Below, piece after piece: positions 24,455-32,269 of a stretch of 51,597 nt of DNA (within the stretch, counting starts at the first letter, position 1; every line of letters starts with the position of its first letter). Location: positions 1 through 51,597 of the forward strand of contig DASXSB010000070.1 of the NCBI GenBank assembly GCA_036506275.1, read 5' to 3'. The notes below the pieces were generated by a model, which saw nothing but the letters and a program-made list of their open reading frames with translations, was not told where the DNA came from and searched no databases. Position numbers and translations under genes: made by a program. Source of the DNA: DASXSB01 sp036506275 (lineage in GTDB: Bacteria; Methylomirabilota; Methylomirabilia; Rokubacteriales; CSP1-6).

Positions 24455-25738
24455 GTGACGGGCGCCGAGCTCACCGCTGTCCTCGACGCGCACGGCTTCG
24501 ACTTCTACACGGGCGTGCCCTGCTCGCTGATCGAGGATCTCATCGCCACCCTCGCCGGCCGCGCGCGACCGCCCTATGTGGCCGCCGTGCGCGAGGACGC
24601 CGCCGTCGGGCTCGCGGGCGGGGCGTGGTTCGGCGGACGGACGCCGGTCGTCCTCCTTCAGAATTCCGGCCTCGGGACCAGCCTCAACGCGCTCGCCTCG
24701 TTCACGCTGATGTACGGGCTGCCCGTGCTCCTCATCGTGACGTGGCGGGGCTACCGGGGCAGCGACGCCCCCGAGCACATCCTCACCGGCGCGATCACGG
24801 AGCCGCTCCTCCAGCTCCTCGGCATCCCGCATCGCGTTCTGACCGCCGACACCGCTTCCACCGCGATCGCCTGGGCCCGCCACGAGATGGACGCGCGCGC
24901 CGCCCCCGTCGCCCTCCTCGTCCCCCCCGGCCTCGTCGTCGCCGCCGACCCCGCCTCCGATTCCCCGTCCGCGCGAGCGCAGCGAAGCGCCGGATCGAAT
25001 GCGTACGCCGATTCCCCGTCCGCGCGAGCGCAGCGAAGCGCCCGATCGAATACCGAAACAAATCGGCAAGAGCAACGCAGCCACCCCGCGCCTGTCTCAG
25101 CCCACCCACGCCTGGAGCCGGCCCCGCCGTCCCCGCTACAAACGATCGTTTCAGGGCCCACGCGGCTGGCGCCCCGGATTTCACGCCTGAGCGCCCTCCG
25201 CGTGGCCCTGAAACAGCTCGGGGACGAGCCCGTCGTCCACGCCAACGGCTACATTTGCCGGGAGTCGTTCTCGATCGACGATCGCGCCCGGAACTTTTAC
25301 ATGATCGGGTCCATGGGCCTTGCTTCCGCCATCGGTCTCGGCCTCGGCCTCGCGCAACCGGCGCGTCGCGTCGTCGTCCTCGACGGAGACGGCAACCTCT
25401 TGATGAACCTCGGCACCCTCGCGATGATCGGCGGCCTCAAGCCCGCCAATCTCGTGCACGTGGTGTTCGACAACGAGGTCTACGGCTCCACCGGCAACCA
25501 GCCCTCACCGTCGCGTGACGTGCGCCTCGATGCCCTCGCCGCCGCTGCCGGCTACCGCACCAGCGCCGCCGTGGCGGACGAGGACGCGATCGCGGGCGCG
25601 GTGGCGGGCGCGCTCGCGGGCGACGGCCCCCACTTCGTGCTCGTGAAGGTGACGGCGGAAGAGGCAGTGGTGCCGCGCATCCCGCACACGCCGGCGCAGA
25701 TGCGTGATCGCTTCCGCGCCAGCCTCCACACGAGATGA
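24455..25738 (+). CDS. ThDP-dependent phosphonopyruvate/sulfopyruvate decarboxylase-like protein with repeat-containing linker
   Basis: A 427-residue thiamine-diphosphate enzyme. The N-terminal PYR-like domain (about 1-165) has FYTGVPCSLIEDL, with Glu in VREDAAVGLAGG as the likely ThDP-activating residue, and WRGYRGSDAPEHI as in phosphonopyruvate and sulfopyruvate decarboxylases. The C-terminal PP domain (about 245-427) has LDGDGNLLMNLG for Mg-ThDP. Between them lies an unusually long linker of about 80 residues, low in complexity, which holds an in-frame duplication. GTG 24455 is 8 bp after mlaD. No pepM, comA or other phosphonate or CoM gene is nearby, so the substrate is unclear. Confidence 0.82.
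   Translation: MTGAELTAVLDAHGFDFYTGVPCSLIEDLIATLAGRARPPYVAAVREDAAVGLAGGAWFGGRTPVVLLQNSGLGTSLNALASFTLMYGLPVLLIVTWRGYRGSDAPEHILTGAITEPLLQLLGIPHRVLTADTASTAIAWARHEMDARAAPVALLVPPGLVVAADPASDSPSARAQRSAGSNAYADSPSARAQRSARSNTETNRQEQRSHPAPVSAHPRLEPAPPSPLQTIVSGPTRLAPRISRLSALRVALKQLGDEPVVHANGYICRESFSIDDRARNFYMIGSMGLASAIGLGLGLAQPARRVVVLDGDGNLLMNLGTLAMIGGLKPANLVHVVFDNEVYGSTGNQPSPSRDVRLDALAAAAGYRTSAAVADEDAIAGAVAGALAGDGPHFVLVKVTAEEAVVPRIPHTPAQMRDRFRASLHTR
24959..25051 (+). repeat. Two 42-bp direct repeats inside the decarboxylase linker
   Basis: Units at 24959-25000 and 25010-25051 are identical except at one base (G at 24992, C at 25043). They are separated by 9 bp, giving a 51-bp period, exactly 17 codons, so the frame is kept. 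Each unit encodes DSPSARAQRSAxSN. The core GCGAGCGCAGCGAAGCGC has imperfect dyad character like the intergenic repeats common in GC-rich genomes. This suggests insertion and then tandem duplication of a small repeat element in a tolerant linker. Confidence 0.9.
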
Positions 25739-25790
25739 CGCCGCGACCGCACGCCCACGACCGCCTCGCGTCGCCCGTCCCCGACCCCCG

Positions 25791-25799
25791 TGCTACACT
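25791..25799 (+). promoter_or_regulatory. Extended -10 promoter upstream of inositol-3-phosphate synthase
   Basis: TGCTACACT (TG-n-TACACT) lies in the 138-bp gap between the decarboxylase and ino1. It would give a leader of roughly 70 nt ending in the AAGGAGG ribosome site before GTG 25877. The gap is the longest in the island and otherwise holds nothing recognisable. It may allow ino1-hpnN to be expressed apart from the mla genes. Confidence 0.45.
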
Positions 25800-25876
25800 G
25801 ACGCCACTTTCATGCCACTGATCCACGCCGGCTCGCGCGCACCGCATGCCGGCCCACCTCGGCCAAGGAGGCACTC

Positions 25877-26950
25877 GTGAACTCCGTTCGCGTCGCCATC
25901 GTCGGCGTCGGAAACTGCGCATCGTCCCTCGTGCAGGGAGTGCAGTACTACCGGAACGCCGGGGACGGCGACTTCATCCCCGGTCTCATGCACCCCCGGC
26001 TCGGCGGCTATCACGTGGGCGACATCGAGTTCTCCGCCGCCTTCGACATCGACGAGCGCAAGGTGGGCAAGGACCTCGGGGAAGCGATCTTCGAGGCGCC
26101 GAACAACACCGTGAAGTTCGCGGAGGTGCCACACCTCGGGGTGCCCGTCCATCGCGGGATGACCCACGACGGCCTCGGCACCTACCTGTCGCAGATGATC
26201 CGGAAGGCGCCCGGGTCCACCGCCGACATTCGTGGAATCCTTCGCGACACGGAGACCCAGATCGTCGTCAACTTCCTGCCCGTCGGCAGCGAGATGGCGA
26301 CCAAGTGGTACGTGGAGCAGGTCCTCGACGCCGGCTGCGCCTTCGTGAACTGCATCCCCGTCTTCATCGCGCGCGAAACGTACTGGCGCCGGCGCTTCGA
26401 GGAGCGCGGGTTACCGATCGTGGGCGACGACGTCAAATCGCAGGTGGGCGCCACCATCGTGCACCGCGTGCTCACCCGCCTCTTCATGGACCGGGGCGTG
26501 CGCCTCGACCGCACGAGCCAGCTCAACTTCGGCGGCAACACGGACTTCTACAACATGCTGGAGCGCGATCGCCTCGTCTCCAAGAAGATCTCCAAGACGG
26601 ACGCCGTGCGCTCGCAGCTCAGTCACGAGCTCGCCGGCGACGCCGTCCACATCGGTCCGAGCGACTACGTGCCGTGGCTGGCCGACCGCAAGTGGGCACA
26701 CATCCGCCTCGAGGGTCGCGGGTTCGGTGATCAGCCCATCAACGTCGAGCTGAAGCTCGAGGTGTGGGACTCGCCGAACTCCGCGGGCGTCGTCATCGAT
26801 GCCATCCGATGCTGTCGCATCGCGCTCGATCGAGGACTCAAGGGCGCGCTCCTGGCGCCGTCCGCCTATCTGATGAAATCACCGCCGGAGCAGTGGGCGG
26901 ATGACGCCGCCCGCGGCCGTCTCGAGCGGTTCATCGCCGGCGAAGAGTAG
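25877..26950 (+). CDS. ino1: Inositol-3-phosphate synthase
   Basis: A 357-residue NAD-dependent enzyme converting glucose-6-phosphate to L-myo-inositol-1(3)-phosphate. The N-terminal Rossmann motif is IVGVGNCASSLVQG. Later segments GDDVKSQVGATIVHR, LNFGGNTDFYN and KSKKISKTDA-like SKKISKTDAV match the bacterial/actinobacterial short form, with the catalytic lysines in this last region. GTG 25877 follows AAGGAGG with 6 nt spacing. Its TAG stop is immediately followed by the TTG start of hpnN, so the two are co-translated. The product could feed phosphatidylinositol or another inositol lipid; no such synthase is in the window. Confidence 0.94.
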   Translation: MNSVRVAIVGVGNCASSLVQGVQYYRNAGDGDFIPGLMHPRLGGYHVGDIEFSAAFDIDERKVGKDLGEAIFEAPNNTVKFAEVPHLGVPVHRGMTHDGLGTYLSQMIRKAPGSTADIRGILRDTETQIVVNFLPVGSEMATKWYVEQVLDAGCAFVNCIPVFIARETYWRRRFEERGLPIVGDDVKSQVGATIVHRVLTRLFMDRGVRLDRTSQLNFGGNTDFYNMLERDRLVSKKISKTDAVRSQLSHELAGDAVHIGPSDYVPWLADRKWAHIRLEGRGFGDQPINVELKLEVWDSPNSAGVVIDAIRCCRIALDRGLKGALLAPSAYLMKSPPEQWADDAARGRLERFIAGEE

Positions 26951-29713
26951 TTGGCGCGGGGATCACGGACCGGTCGTCTCCTTCGCCGCCTGGTGCGCGT
27001 GGCGTGCGCGCGCCCGGTCGTCACCGTTCTTCTCGCCTGTCTCCTCGCCGTCGTGTCCGTGCTGTACGCGCTCCACACGCTCACGCTGCGGACGTCCACG
27101 CGGAGTCTCCTGCCCCAGAACGAGCGCTTCGTGCAACGCTACGCGGATCTCGACCGCGAGTTCGGGGAGCTCGACGATCTCGCCATCGTGGTGGAAGCGC
27201 CCGACCCCTCGGAAGCGAAGGCCTACGCCACGCGCCTCGTGCAGGAGCTCCGGCGCCAGAAAGTTCCGCTGCGGCGGATCGCGTACCGGGTCGATCCCAA
27301 GCAGTTCGAGGGGCGCGCTCTCCTCTACCTCTCCACGGAGCGGCTCAAGGACATTCGCGACAAGATCTTCGACTACCAGGAGTTCATGGAGGCCTTCGCG
27401 GGCCGCCCCACGCTGGATCAGCTCGCGTCCGGCGTCGCCACCCAGGTCGCGGCCGGCTTCGTCACCGGCTTCTTCGACCTCGGATTACAAGACAATAAGG
27501 CCGTCCTCGATCTCAAATTCGTCCAGGACCTGATCGCCCAGATCTCGGAGCGGCTCGACCGCCCCGCCCCCTACCGCTCGCCGTGGTCGACGCTCTTCGC
27601 GGTGGGGGACGTGGACGAGGCGAGCGCCGGCTACTTCCTCTCCGACGACGAGCGGCTGCTCTTCATCCTCGCCGACCCCGAAAGCAGGAGCGGCAGCTTC
27701 ACCGGCGAGAAAGAGGCGATCGAGGGCGTGCGCGCGGTGGTCCGGTCCCTCGAGCCCGACTTCCCGCGCGTGAACGTGGGCGTGACCGGCAAGCCGGCCC
27801 TCGCCAACGACGAGATGACGGCCGCCTTCCGCGACAGCGAGCGCGCCACCGTGGTCGCCTTCATCCTCACCATGGGCCTCTTGCTGCTCGCCTTCCTGCG
27901 CGTGGGCAAGCCGTTCGTCATGCTGGCCATCCTCGCCCTCAGCCTCTGCTGGTCGATCGGGCTCGCCACCCTCGCCATCGGCCACCTGTCGCTGTTCTCC
28001 GTCATGTTCATCTCGATCGTGATCGGGATCGGCATCGACTACGGTGTCTACTACCTCTTCCGGTACGAGGAAGAGCTGTTCCTCGGTCGCAACCTCAAGG
28101 AAGCCATCGAGATCACGGCCGCGCGGAGCGGGCCCGGCATGCTGCTGGGAGCGGTAACGGCCGCCGGGACCTTCTACGTGCTGATGCTCACGGACTTCCG
28201 CGGATTACAGGAACTCGGGTTCATCGCGGGCAGCTCGATCCTGCTCTCCTGGCTGGCCATGATCACGGTGTTCCCGGCCGCCCTCGTCATCATCGACCGC
28301 CGGCACGCCGACCGTCCCGCGGGGACGATCCCGCGCGCGATGGCGCTCGAGAGCACGCGAATGCCGCTCCTGGATCAGCTCTCGCGCCACCCCAAGACCA
28401 TTCTCATCCTCGCCGGCGTCGCGACGCTGCTTTCGCTGTACGGGCTGCGGTGGGTGAACTTCGATTACAACCTGCTCAACCTCCAGGCGGAAGGGACCGA
28501 GTCGGTGACGTGGGAGCGCAAGGTCATCGCCACCGCCGGACGCTCGGGTTTCGCCGCCCTCTCCACCGCCGACTCCCTGGAGGAGCTCCGGCGCAAGCAG
28601 GCCGCGTTCGCGAAGCTTCCCACCGTCTCCGAGGTCGATTCCGCGCTCCTGCTCATCCCCGACAACCAGGAGGAGAAGCAGAAGATCATCGCCGACTTCG
28701 CGCCGCTGGTGGCGCCCGTGCGCGTGGGCCGGCCGGTTCCCGTCGATCTCGAGCGGCTCATCGGCCCCTTCGCGACGCTCAAGCGGCGGCTCGACATCGC
28801 GGCCAACGAAGCGCCCCCCGGCGACGTCCGGCGCAAGCTGCGGGGGGTCACGGCGGACATCGACGCGCTCCTCACCAAGCTGCGCCGCGCCGATCCCGAC
28901 GCGGCGGAGCCGGTGCTGACGCTCCTCCAGCAGCAGATGTATCGGGACTTCGTGCGGAACTTCCAGCGGCTCCAGGCCAACGCGAACCCGCGCCCCATCG
29001 GGCTCGAGTCGGTGCCGCCCGAGCTGCGACGCAAGTTCATCAGCGACCAGGGTCGCTTCCTGCTCCAGATCCATCCTCGCGTCGACATCTGGGAGCGAAC
29101 CGCCGCCCAGCGCTTCGTGGACGAGCTGCGCAGCGTCGATCATGACGTGACGGGCACGCCCGTCATCACCCACGAGGCGATTCGCCTCATGGAGCGCGCC
29201 TACAAGCAAGGCACCCTGTACGCGATCATCCTCGTGGGCGGCGTCACCTTCATCATGCTGCGCCGCGTGCGGCTGTCGCTCCTCGCGCTGCTGCCCCTCG
29301 CGCTCGGGCTCCTGTGGACGGTGGGGCTGATGTACGTCTTCGGCCTCAGCTTCAACATGGGCAACGTCTTCGGGCTGCCGCTCATCCTGGGCGCGGCCGC
29401 CGAGTACGGACTGAACGTGGTGATGCGCTACATCGAGGGACGCGACGTGGGTGGGCCGCTCATCGCGCGCAGCACCGTGATGGCGGTGCTCGTGAGCGGC
29501 CTCACCACCATGGTCGGGTTCGGGAGCCTCATGCTCGCCGCTCACCGCGGCATCTTCGGCCTCGGCCTCCTCCTCACGATCGGGAGCGCGAGCAGCCTCA
29601 TCGCCTCCCTCATCGTGCTGCCGGTGCTGCTGCGTCTCCTCCCCCGTCGCCAGCGTCCGGGGATCACGGCCGTTCCCGCCGCCGCCACCCCCGCCGAGGC
29701 GCACGCGACCTAG
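26951..29713 (+). CDS. hpnN: Hopanoid-associated RND transporter HpnN
   Basis: A 920-residue MMPL/RND-superfamily inner-membrane exporter. HpnN moves hopanoids toward the outer membrane in Rhodopseudomonas. It has an N-terminal transmembrane helix (VVTVLLACLLAVVSVLYAL), a large periplasmic loop, a helical bundle at about 300-440 (FVMLAILALSLCWSIGLATLAI and others) with GIGIDYGVYYLFRYEE, then a second copy of this layout ending with a bundle around 755-900 and AEYGLNVVMRYIEGRD. The start is taken as TTG 26951, right after the ino1 stop; GTG 26993 is an alternative. The end overlaps the convergent PhzF gene within CTAG. Confidence 0.92.
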   Translation: MARGSRTGRLLRRLVRVACARPVVTVLLACLLAVVSVLYALHTLTLRTSTRSLLPQNERFVQRYADLDREFGELDDLAIVVEAPDPSEAKAYATRLVQELRRQKVPLRRIAYRVDPKQFEGRALLYLSTERLKDIRDKIFDYQEFMEAFAGRPTLDQLASGVATQVAAGFVTGFFDLGLQDNKAVLDLKFVQDLIAQISERLDRPAPYRSPWSTLFAVGDVDEASAGYFLSDDERLLFILADPESRSGSFTGEKEAIEGVRAVVRSLEPDFPRVNVGVTGKPALANDEMTAAFRDSERATVVAFILTMGLLLLAFLRVGKPFVMLAILALSLCWSIGLATLAIGHLSLFSVMFISIVIGIGIDYGVYYLFRYEEELFLGRNLKEAIEITAARSGPGMLLGAVTAAGTFYVLMLTDFRGLQELGFIAGSSILLSWLAMITVFPAALVIIDRRHADRPAGTIPRAMALESTRMPLLDQLSRHPKTILILAGVATLLSLYGLRWVNFDYNLLNLQAEGTESVTWERKVIATAGRSGFAALSTADSLEELRRKQAAFAKLPTVSEVDSALLLIPDNQEEKQKIIADFAPLVAPVRVGRPVPVDLERLIGPFATLKRRLDIAANEAPPGDVRRKLRGVTADIDALLTKLRRADPDAAEPVLTLLQQQMYRDFVRNFQRLQANANPRPIGLESVPPELRRKFISDQGRFLLQIHPRVDIWERTAAQRFVDELRSVDHDVTGTPVITHEAIRLMERAYKQGTLYAIILVGGVTFIMLRRVRLSLLALLPLALGLLWTVGLMYVFGLSFNMGNVFGLPLILGAAAEYGLNVVMRYIEGRDVGGPLIARSTVMAVLVSGLTTMVGFGSLMLAAHRGIFGLGLLLTIGSASSLIASLIVLPVLLRLLPRRQRPGITAVPAAATPAEAHAT

Positions 29714-30522
29714 ACGGCGGACGCCGGCGGGGTCGCCAGCTCACCTCGCAGGACCGTCACCGCCTGGCCACCGAGCCGGACGCGATCGCCGTCCACCTCC
29801 GTCTGCACGACGCCACCGCGGGCGGAGGCCTGGTAACCCCGTAAGCCGTCGCGGCCGAGACGGGCGCGCCAGAAGCCGGCCAGGCAGCAGTGCGCGGAGC
29901 CCGTCACCGCGTCCTCGTCGATGCCGACGGCAGGCGCGAAGAACCGCGACACGAAATCGTAGTCCGGATCGGCCGCCGCGCTCGTCACGATCACGCCGCG
30001 CGTGGGCACGACGCGCAGCCGCGCGAAGTCCGGCCGCGTACGGCGCAGCGTGGCTTCGTCATCGACCTCGACGAGATAGTCGAGACGGTTCCGTCCCACG
30101 TACTTCGGCGTCACGCCGAGGGCGCGGACCAGGTCCGGTGGCGGCTCTGCCGGCGCTTCCGGCTCGAGGGGAAAGTCGAGCTCGATCCACGCCCCGCGCC
30201 GGCGCGCGCGGAGGGGGCCGCTCTTCGTCTGGAACTCGAGCGTCGCCTCCTTCGCCGCCGCCTTCCTCTCCCAGAGCACGTGCGCCGTGGCGAGGGTGCC
30301 GTGGCCGCACAGCGCGAGCTCGACGGTGGGGCTGAACCAGCGGAGCCGGAAGCCGGCGGTGGCGTCGGGAGTCACGAAGGCGGTGGCGCCGAGGTTCAGC
30401 TCCGACGCCACGCGCTGCATCCAGCGCTCGTCGGCGGCGGCGGCGAGCACGCACACGGCGGCGGCGTTGCCGGCGAACGGCACCGCCGTGAATGCATCGA
30501 CGTGGAGGAGGGGCACGCCCAC
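29710..30522 (-). CDS. PhzF-family isomerase-like protein lacking the usual catalytic Glu
   Basis: A 270-residue PhzF/DapF-fold protein. The N-terminus LLHVDAFTAVPFAGNAAAVC matches the family, as do CGHGTLATAHVL in the middle and DEDAVTGSAHCCLAGFW in the C-terminal domain. The family's catalytic Glu usually lies in NLSETAF; here the segment reads NLGATAF, so Glu is Ala. The protein may therefore lack the isomerase step and have another role. GTG 30522 sits 8 nt after GATACT, which has a TG extension. Its stop TAG shares CTAG with the hpnN stop. No other phenazine genes are present. Confidence 0.88.
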   Translation of the reverse strand: MGVPLLHVDAFTAVPFAGNAAAVCVLAAAADERWMQRVASELNLGATAFVTPDATAGFRLRWFSPTVELALCGHGTLATAHVLWERKAAAKEATLEFQTKSGPLRARRRGAWIELDFPLEPEAPAEPPPDLVRALGVTPKYVGRNRLDYLVEVDDEATLRRTRPDFARLRVVPTRGVIVTSAAADPDYDFVSRFFAPAVGIDEDAVTGSAHCCLAGFWRARLGRDGLRGYQASARGGVVQTEVDGDRVRLGGQAVTVLRGELATPPASAV

Positions 30523-30539
30523 GGCGTCCGAGTATCACA
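30523..30539 (-). promoter_or_regulatory. Extended -10 of the PhzF gene, leaderless geometry
   Basis: The minus strand reads TGTGATACT (30539-30531), then 8 nt, then GTG 30522. The start codon lies where transcription should begin, and no Shine-Dalgarno is present. Confidence 0.5.
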
Positions 30540-30568
30540 TGCCCCGCCGCCGGCGGCGCTGACGCGGC

Positions 30569-31954
30569 TCAGGCGGCGGGGCGCGCGGGCGGCTCGGAGT
30601 CGCTGCTCAGCTTGCGGTAGAGGGACGCGAGGCTGATGCCGAGCCGGCGCGCGGCTTCGCGCTTGTCACCGCCCGCCTCCGCGAGGACGTCGAGGACGTG
30701 TCGTCGCTCGAATCGGCCCACCGCCTCCCGCAGGTGCACGGGGCGCTCGGCATCGAGGCCGGTGAGCTGGGGAATATCCACGAGCGTGATCATGTCGCCG
30801 CTTCCGTCGCCGAGGACCATGGCCCGCTCGAGGACGTTCTCGAGCTCGCGCACGTTGCCCTTCCACGGCTGGTCCATGAGGACGCGGAGGGCGTCGCGCT
30901 CGATGCCGAGGAAGCGGGTGCCGAGCTTGGCGTTGAGCCGTTCCCGCAGGTGGTCGGCGAGGAGCGCGATGTCGCTCCGGCGGTCGCGCAGCGGCGGCAG
31001 CTTGAGGTGCACGACGTTGAGACGGTAGAAGAGATCCTCGCGGAAGCGGCCCCCTTCGATCTCGCGCACGAGGTCGCGATTGGTGCTGGCGACGATGCGA
31101 ACGTCGACGGGCACGCGCTTGGCGGCGCCCACCGGCCATACCTGGCGCTCTTCGATCACGCGCAGGAGCTTCACCTGGAGGGCGAACGGTAGCTCGCCGA
31201 TCTCGTCGAGGAAGAGCGTGCCCTCGTCCGCCACCGCGAAGAGCCCGGGGTTGGCGTGGACGGCGGTGGTGAAGGCGCCGCGCACGTGACCGAAGAGCTG
31301 GCTCTCGAGCAATGTGTCCGGAATGGCGCCGCAGTTCACGGCCACGAACGCGCGCCGGCTTCGACCGCTCGCGTCGTGGATCGCGCGCGCCGCCAGCTCC
31401 TTCCCCACCCCGCTCTCGCCGGTGATGAGGACGTTGCTCGGCTTGGGCGCGATGAGCGCGATCTGCTCACGCACGGCCCGGATGGCGGGGCTGTCGCCCA
31501 CGAGCGAGAACTCGGGCAGCGGCGGGTGCACCATCCTCCGCGACAGACGCTCCTTCCAGAGGACGTCGCGGTAATGCAACGCGCGCTCCACACACCGCGT
31601 GAGGTCCTCCGACAGAAACGGCTTCTCGAGATAGTCCGACGCGCCCGAGCGCAGGGCGGCGATCGCGCTGTCGACCGTGGCGTACGCGGTCATGAGGATG
31701 ACGGCGGCGCGCGGGTTGAGGGAACGGCAACGGTCGAGCACGGCGAGCCCGTCGAGGCCGGGCATGACGATGTCGCTGAGGACGACGTCGAAGTCACGTT
31801 CCTCGAGCTGGGCGACGGCCTCCTCGCCGGTGGCGGCGGTGGCGACGGCGTAGCCCTGGGCGCAGAGCAGCCGGTGCAGGACGTCCTGCATCAGCGGCTC
31901 GTCGTCGACGACGAGAATCGACGGCGATGGACGGAACTTCGAGCTTGGTTCCAT
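30569..31954 (-). CDS. NtrC-family sigma-54-dependent response regulator, GAFTGA variant
   Basis: A 461-residue regulator. The receiver domain (about 12-125) has Asp18/Asp19, phospho-acceptor Asp61, Thr89 and Lys111. The AAA+ domain (about 150-380) has Walker A GESGVGKE (179-186) and Walker B GTLFLDEIGEL. The sigma-54 contact loop reads GAFTTA (226-231) instead of GAFTGA. A Fis-type helix-turn-helix ends the protein (KREAARRLGISLASLYRKL). ATG 31954 begins the conserved part; the frame stays open upstream but crosses the regulatory region. No histidine kinase is nearby, so it is an orphan regulator. It faces a consensus sigma-54 promoter that drives the di-haem gene. Confidence 0.94.
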   Translation of the reverse strand: MEPSSKFRPSPSILVVDDEPLMQDVLHRLLCAQGYAVATAATGEEAVAQLEERDFDVVLSDIVMPGLDGLAVLDRCRSLNPRAAVILMTAYATVDSAIAALRSGASDYLEKPFLSEDLTRCVERALHYRDVLWKERLSRRMVHPPLPEFSLVGDSPAIRAVREQIALIAPKPSNVLITGESGVGKELAARAIHDASGRSRRAFVAVNCGAIPDTLLESQLFGHVRGAFTTAVHANPGLFAVADEGTLFLDEIGELPFALQVKLLRVIEERQVWPVGAAKRVPVDVRIVASTNRDLVREIEGGRFREDLFYRLNVVHLKLPPLRDRRSDIALLADHLRERLNAKLGTRFLGIERDALRVLMDQPWKGNVRELENVLERAMVLGDGSGDMITLVDIPQLTGLDAERPVHLREAVGRFERRHVLDVLAEAGGDKREAARRLGISLASLYRKLSSDSEPPARPAA

Positions 31955-32076
31955 CGTTTTAGTAGATCGGCGAAGAACCTGATCGTCCGAGACAGGCCGC
32001 ACACTAACCTCGTTCGTCCCCCGATACAAGACCGAAGTGACGTCGAGCCTGCGCGGCGCCGACGTCGAGCTAATCA

Positions 32077-32092
32077 TTCTCAAGTCTGAGAA
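32077..32092. promoter_or_regulatory. Palindrome, candidate upstream activator site
   Basis: TTCTCA (32077-32082) and TGAGAA (32087-32092) are exact inverse complements around AGTC. The centre lies about 120 bp upstream of the sigma-54 -24 element, a usual distance for NtrC-type enhancers. It sits between the regulator gene and its presumed target, in an AT-richer stretch than its surroundings. Only one copy was found. Confidence 0.5.
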
Positions 32093-32201
32093 CGCTACAA
32101 CGCGCTCCATCGCAATGCTGATAGGCGTGAAGGGCCTGCGCCTGCTCCGCCGGCACGACGACTGCGCGGTTTCGTTGTCGATTCTTCGAAATTCGTCGGT
32201 G

Positions 32202-32216
32202 TGGCACTTTCTTTGC
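32202..32216 (+). promoter_or_regulatory. Consensus sigma-54 (-24/-12) promoter
   Basis: TGGCAC (32202-32207), five bases, then TTGC (32213-32216) gives the invariant GG and GC pairs with correct -24/-12 spacing. It points to the di-haem oxidoreductase, whose ATG is 54 bp downstream of the -12 element. The rest of the 315-bp intergenic region (31955-32269) holds the palindrome and no gene. The regulator's own start has only a weak TCTACT box 6 nt upstream. Confidence 0.85.
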
Positions 32217-32269
32217 CCATCGCGACGGCCGTCGTCAGCTGCCGTGCACTTTTTCCTGGAGCAAGGCAA

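Noticed and set aside
24959..25051. CRISPR or mobile element at the 42-bp repeats
   Set aside because: Only two units, a 9-bp gap and an intact reading frame. There is no transposase, terminal inverted repeat or cas gene.
25739..25876. Riboswitch upstream of ino1
   Set aside because: The leader has no recognisable aptamer core or terminator/anti-terminator pairing. Only an extended -10 and a ribosome site could be supported.
32201..32269. GTG 32201 as the start of the di-haem protein
   Set aside because: It lies inside the sigma-54 promoter element, and the signal peptide begins properly at ATG 32270.
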